A program made the translations under genes and the position numbers. Below, one piece after another: positions 62,708 through 64,000 of a DNA stretch of 64,000 nt. Position 1 is the stretch's first letter. Each line of letters starts with the position of its first letter. The stretch spans positions 3,596,001-3,660,000 of the forward strand of contig NZ_AP024652.1 of NCBI RefSeq assembly GCF_019977315.1, read 5' to 3'. This DNA is from Arthrobacter sp. StoSoilB22. Lineage in GTDB: Bacteria; Actinomycetota; Actinomycetes; Actinomycetales; Micrococcaceae. Below the pieces are notes generated by a model. The model worked only from the letters and a program-made list of their open reading frames with translations. It was not told where the DNA came from and made no database searches.

Positions 62708-63907
62708 CTACTCCACGGGAGCATCACCGAAGTCGCGGATGGGAAGGCGCTCCCCGCCACGGAGCGCGGACTCGTGGGCAATGATGCCCGGCAACGTGAA
62801 CCGGGCCGCGACCCAGGCATTAACGGGAGGAAGGCTGCGGTTGTTTACGGCCGTGACGAAGTCGTCCACCAGGAATTGGTGGCTTCCTTCGTGCCCGTTG
62901 GGCGCTCCGAGGAATTCCTGCGGAAGCCTGGACTGGTCATGGACCGGAGCCAGCCCGGAGATAAAGGCATCGCGCAGCTCCGGCGCCACGTCCGCCAGGG
63001 CCGGGTCATCCAGGGACATGGTGGGCTTGGTTTCCACTTGCTCGGACACGTCTTCCACGGTGGACTTGTCCTGCCACACGGTGGTGGTGGCAAGTTGCTC
63101 AAAGCTGGCGTCGGTGCCGAAGAAACGGAAGCGGGACTCCCGGATGTGGGAGGGGTACCCCACCCGGCGCATCTCGTTGGTGCGCATCGCGCCGCCGTCG
63201 TTCATTTCAAACAGCGCCGTGGCGTTGGAGAAGTCGTTGGCGAACATGCTGACGTCCTTATCAAAAACGCCATCCCCGTGCTGGTCCTTCACGCCGATGC
63301 AGCTGACGCTGACCGCATGGCCGGGGACGGCGCCGAGGACCCCACCTATGGCGTGGGTGGGGTAGAGCATGGGCGGGTAGCTGGCGGTTTCCTTCCACCG
63401 ATCACCACCGCTGTATTGGTACGCCTCGTAGAAGCCCAGGTCCATGTCGTGGACGTAGTCACCCTCGGTGTAGAAGATGCGGCCAAACTTACCTGCTGCA
63501 TGTTGTTGCCGGGCGAAGACCGTGGCGGGGTTGTAGTAGCTGGTCTCACCCATGGCGTAGACCAGTTTGGTCTCTCGAACGGCCTCAATGATCCGTTCAA
63601 TTTCCTCTTCGGATATGGCCATCGGCACCGCTGAGTAGACGTGCTTTCCAGCACGCAGGGCCCGCTCTACCAGTGGTCCGTGAGTCCAGCGCTGCGTGAA
63701 GATGGCGACAGCATCGACGTCGGAGTCCAGCAACTCTTCAAAGCTGCCCATTACGCCGTCCAGTCCCCAGCGTTCCTGCGCTGCAACTGCCCGCTCAGGG
63801 AGTTCATCTATTGCATAAACCGCGCTGACGCCCGGGTGGAGCTTGAACAGGTGGGCGAACTGGCTGCCGAACTGCCCGGCACCCACAACCCCGATCGAAA
63901 ACGTCAT
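62708..63907 (-). CDS. Gfo/Idh/MocA family oxidoreductase (second group)
   Basis: A 399-residue oxidoreductase. The Rossmann start is SIGVVGAGQFGSQFAHLF. The canonical EKP after the third strand reads SAVPMAISEEE, so the conserved Glu-Lys pair is absent; either the family is a subclass or the usual dehydrogenation is changed. The remainder has GGDRWKETASYPPMLYPTHAIGG, probably the active-site helix. ATG 63907 has GGGAAGG upstream. It heads an operon with the LacI gene; the upstream promoter is at the window edge. Confidence 0.85.
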   Translation of the reverse strand: MTFSIGVVGAGQFGSQFAHLFKLHPGVSAVYAIDELPERAVAAQERWGLDGVMGSFEELLDSDVDAVAIFTQRWTHGPLVERALRAGKHVYSAVPMAISEEEIERIIEAVRETKLVYAMGETSYYNPATVFARQQHAAGKFGRIFYTEGDYVHDMDLGFYEAYQYSGGDRWKETASYPPMLYPTHAIGGVLGAVPGHAVSVSCIGVKDQHGDGVFDKDVSMFANDFSNATALFEMNDGGAMRTNEMRRVGYPSHIRESRFRFFGTDASFEQLATTTVWQDKSTVEDVSEQVETKPTMSLDDPALADVAPELRDAFISGLAPVHDQSRLPQEFLGAPNGHEGSHQFLVDDFVTAVNNRSLPPVNAWVAARFTLPGIIAHESALRGGERLPIRDFGDAPVE

Positions 63908-64000
63908 TGTTTACCTTCCCTGGGACTGCCAAAGCAGCCTCCGCTGTGTCCCTGTGTGACTGTCCTGTCGAGTTTTGCATCGGAATCTACTCGAGTCAAC
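63908..64000. promoter_or_regulatory. Upstream region cut by the window edge
   Basis: About 90 bases without a gene. ACTCGAGT (63989-63996) is a perfect 8-bp palindrome and may be part of an operator for the second LacI protein. The rest of the promoter lies outside the window. Confidence 0.35.

Overview
The window is chromosomal DNA from a high-GC Gram-positive actinobacterium. The closest fit is the Micrococcaceae (Arthrobacter/Paenarthrobacter type). Reasons: high-GC codon use with many GTG and TTG starts, very frequent ATGA/GTGA gene overlaps, a topoisomerase I with a Lys-rich tail instead of zinc fingers, an actinobacterial 'helicase/secretion neighbourhood' Tad-pilus locus, and sugar ABC importers with no local ATPase. 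No phage, integrase, IS element, CRISPR array, rRNA or tRNA was seen.

Bases 1-25,400 are a carbohydrate island. It holds two CUT1-type sugar importers (binding protein plus two permeases each, no ATPase), a GH42 beta-galactosidase, and a three-gene operon: an alpha/beta hydrolase, a Gfo/Idh/MocA oxidoreductase fused to a DUF6807 (PmoA-like) domain, and an M24 peptidase homologue that has lost most of its metal ligands. Facing it is an operon for oxidative uronate/aldarate breakdown: SDR dehydrogenase, enolase-superfamily enzyme, 5-dehydro-4-deoxyglucarate dehydratase and 2,5-dioxovalerate-type aldehyde dehydrogenase, with another Gfo/Idh/MocA protein upstream. Five copies of one LacI/GalR-type operator (consensus near TGAGAAAGCGTTTTCTYA) lie in the promoter regions of these units and next to the LacI gene at 22192-23238. 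I read the block as one regulon that imports a galactose- and uronate-containing oligosaccharide and carries it to 2-oxoglutarate. A GntR/lactate dehydrogenase pair with tandem TGTGGTnnnACCACA operators closes the island.

Bases 25,400-43,100 are housekeeping: gdhA, an ArsR regulator, an AcuC-type deacetylase, a two-gene K+ uptake system, proC, a sugar isomerase-like TIM barrel, a Ppx/GppA phosphatase, an SseB-like protein, topA, an HTH regulator, a methyltransferase, two paralogous small lipoproteins, tRNA hydroxylase trhO and a GNAT protein. A 62-bp palindromic element occurs twice in the window, both times starting at the stop codon of a minus-strand gene.

Bases 43,100-56,000 carry a DEAH helicase next to a compact Tad/Flp pilus operon (CpaE-like protein, TadA, TadB, TadC, a pilin with an unusually long acidic leader, two TadE-like proteins). 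A family A DNA polymerase diverges from it. YegP-like, NUDIX, nth and a large low-complexity membrane protein follow.

Bases 56,000-64,000 hold acs, a DeoR regulator, a MacB-type ABC exporter pair, and a second LacI plus Gfo/Idh/MocA pair whose upstream region runs out of the window.
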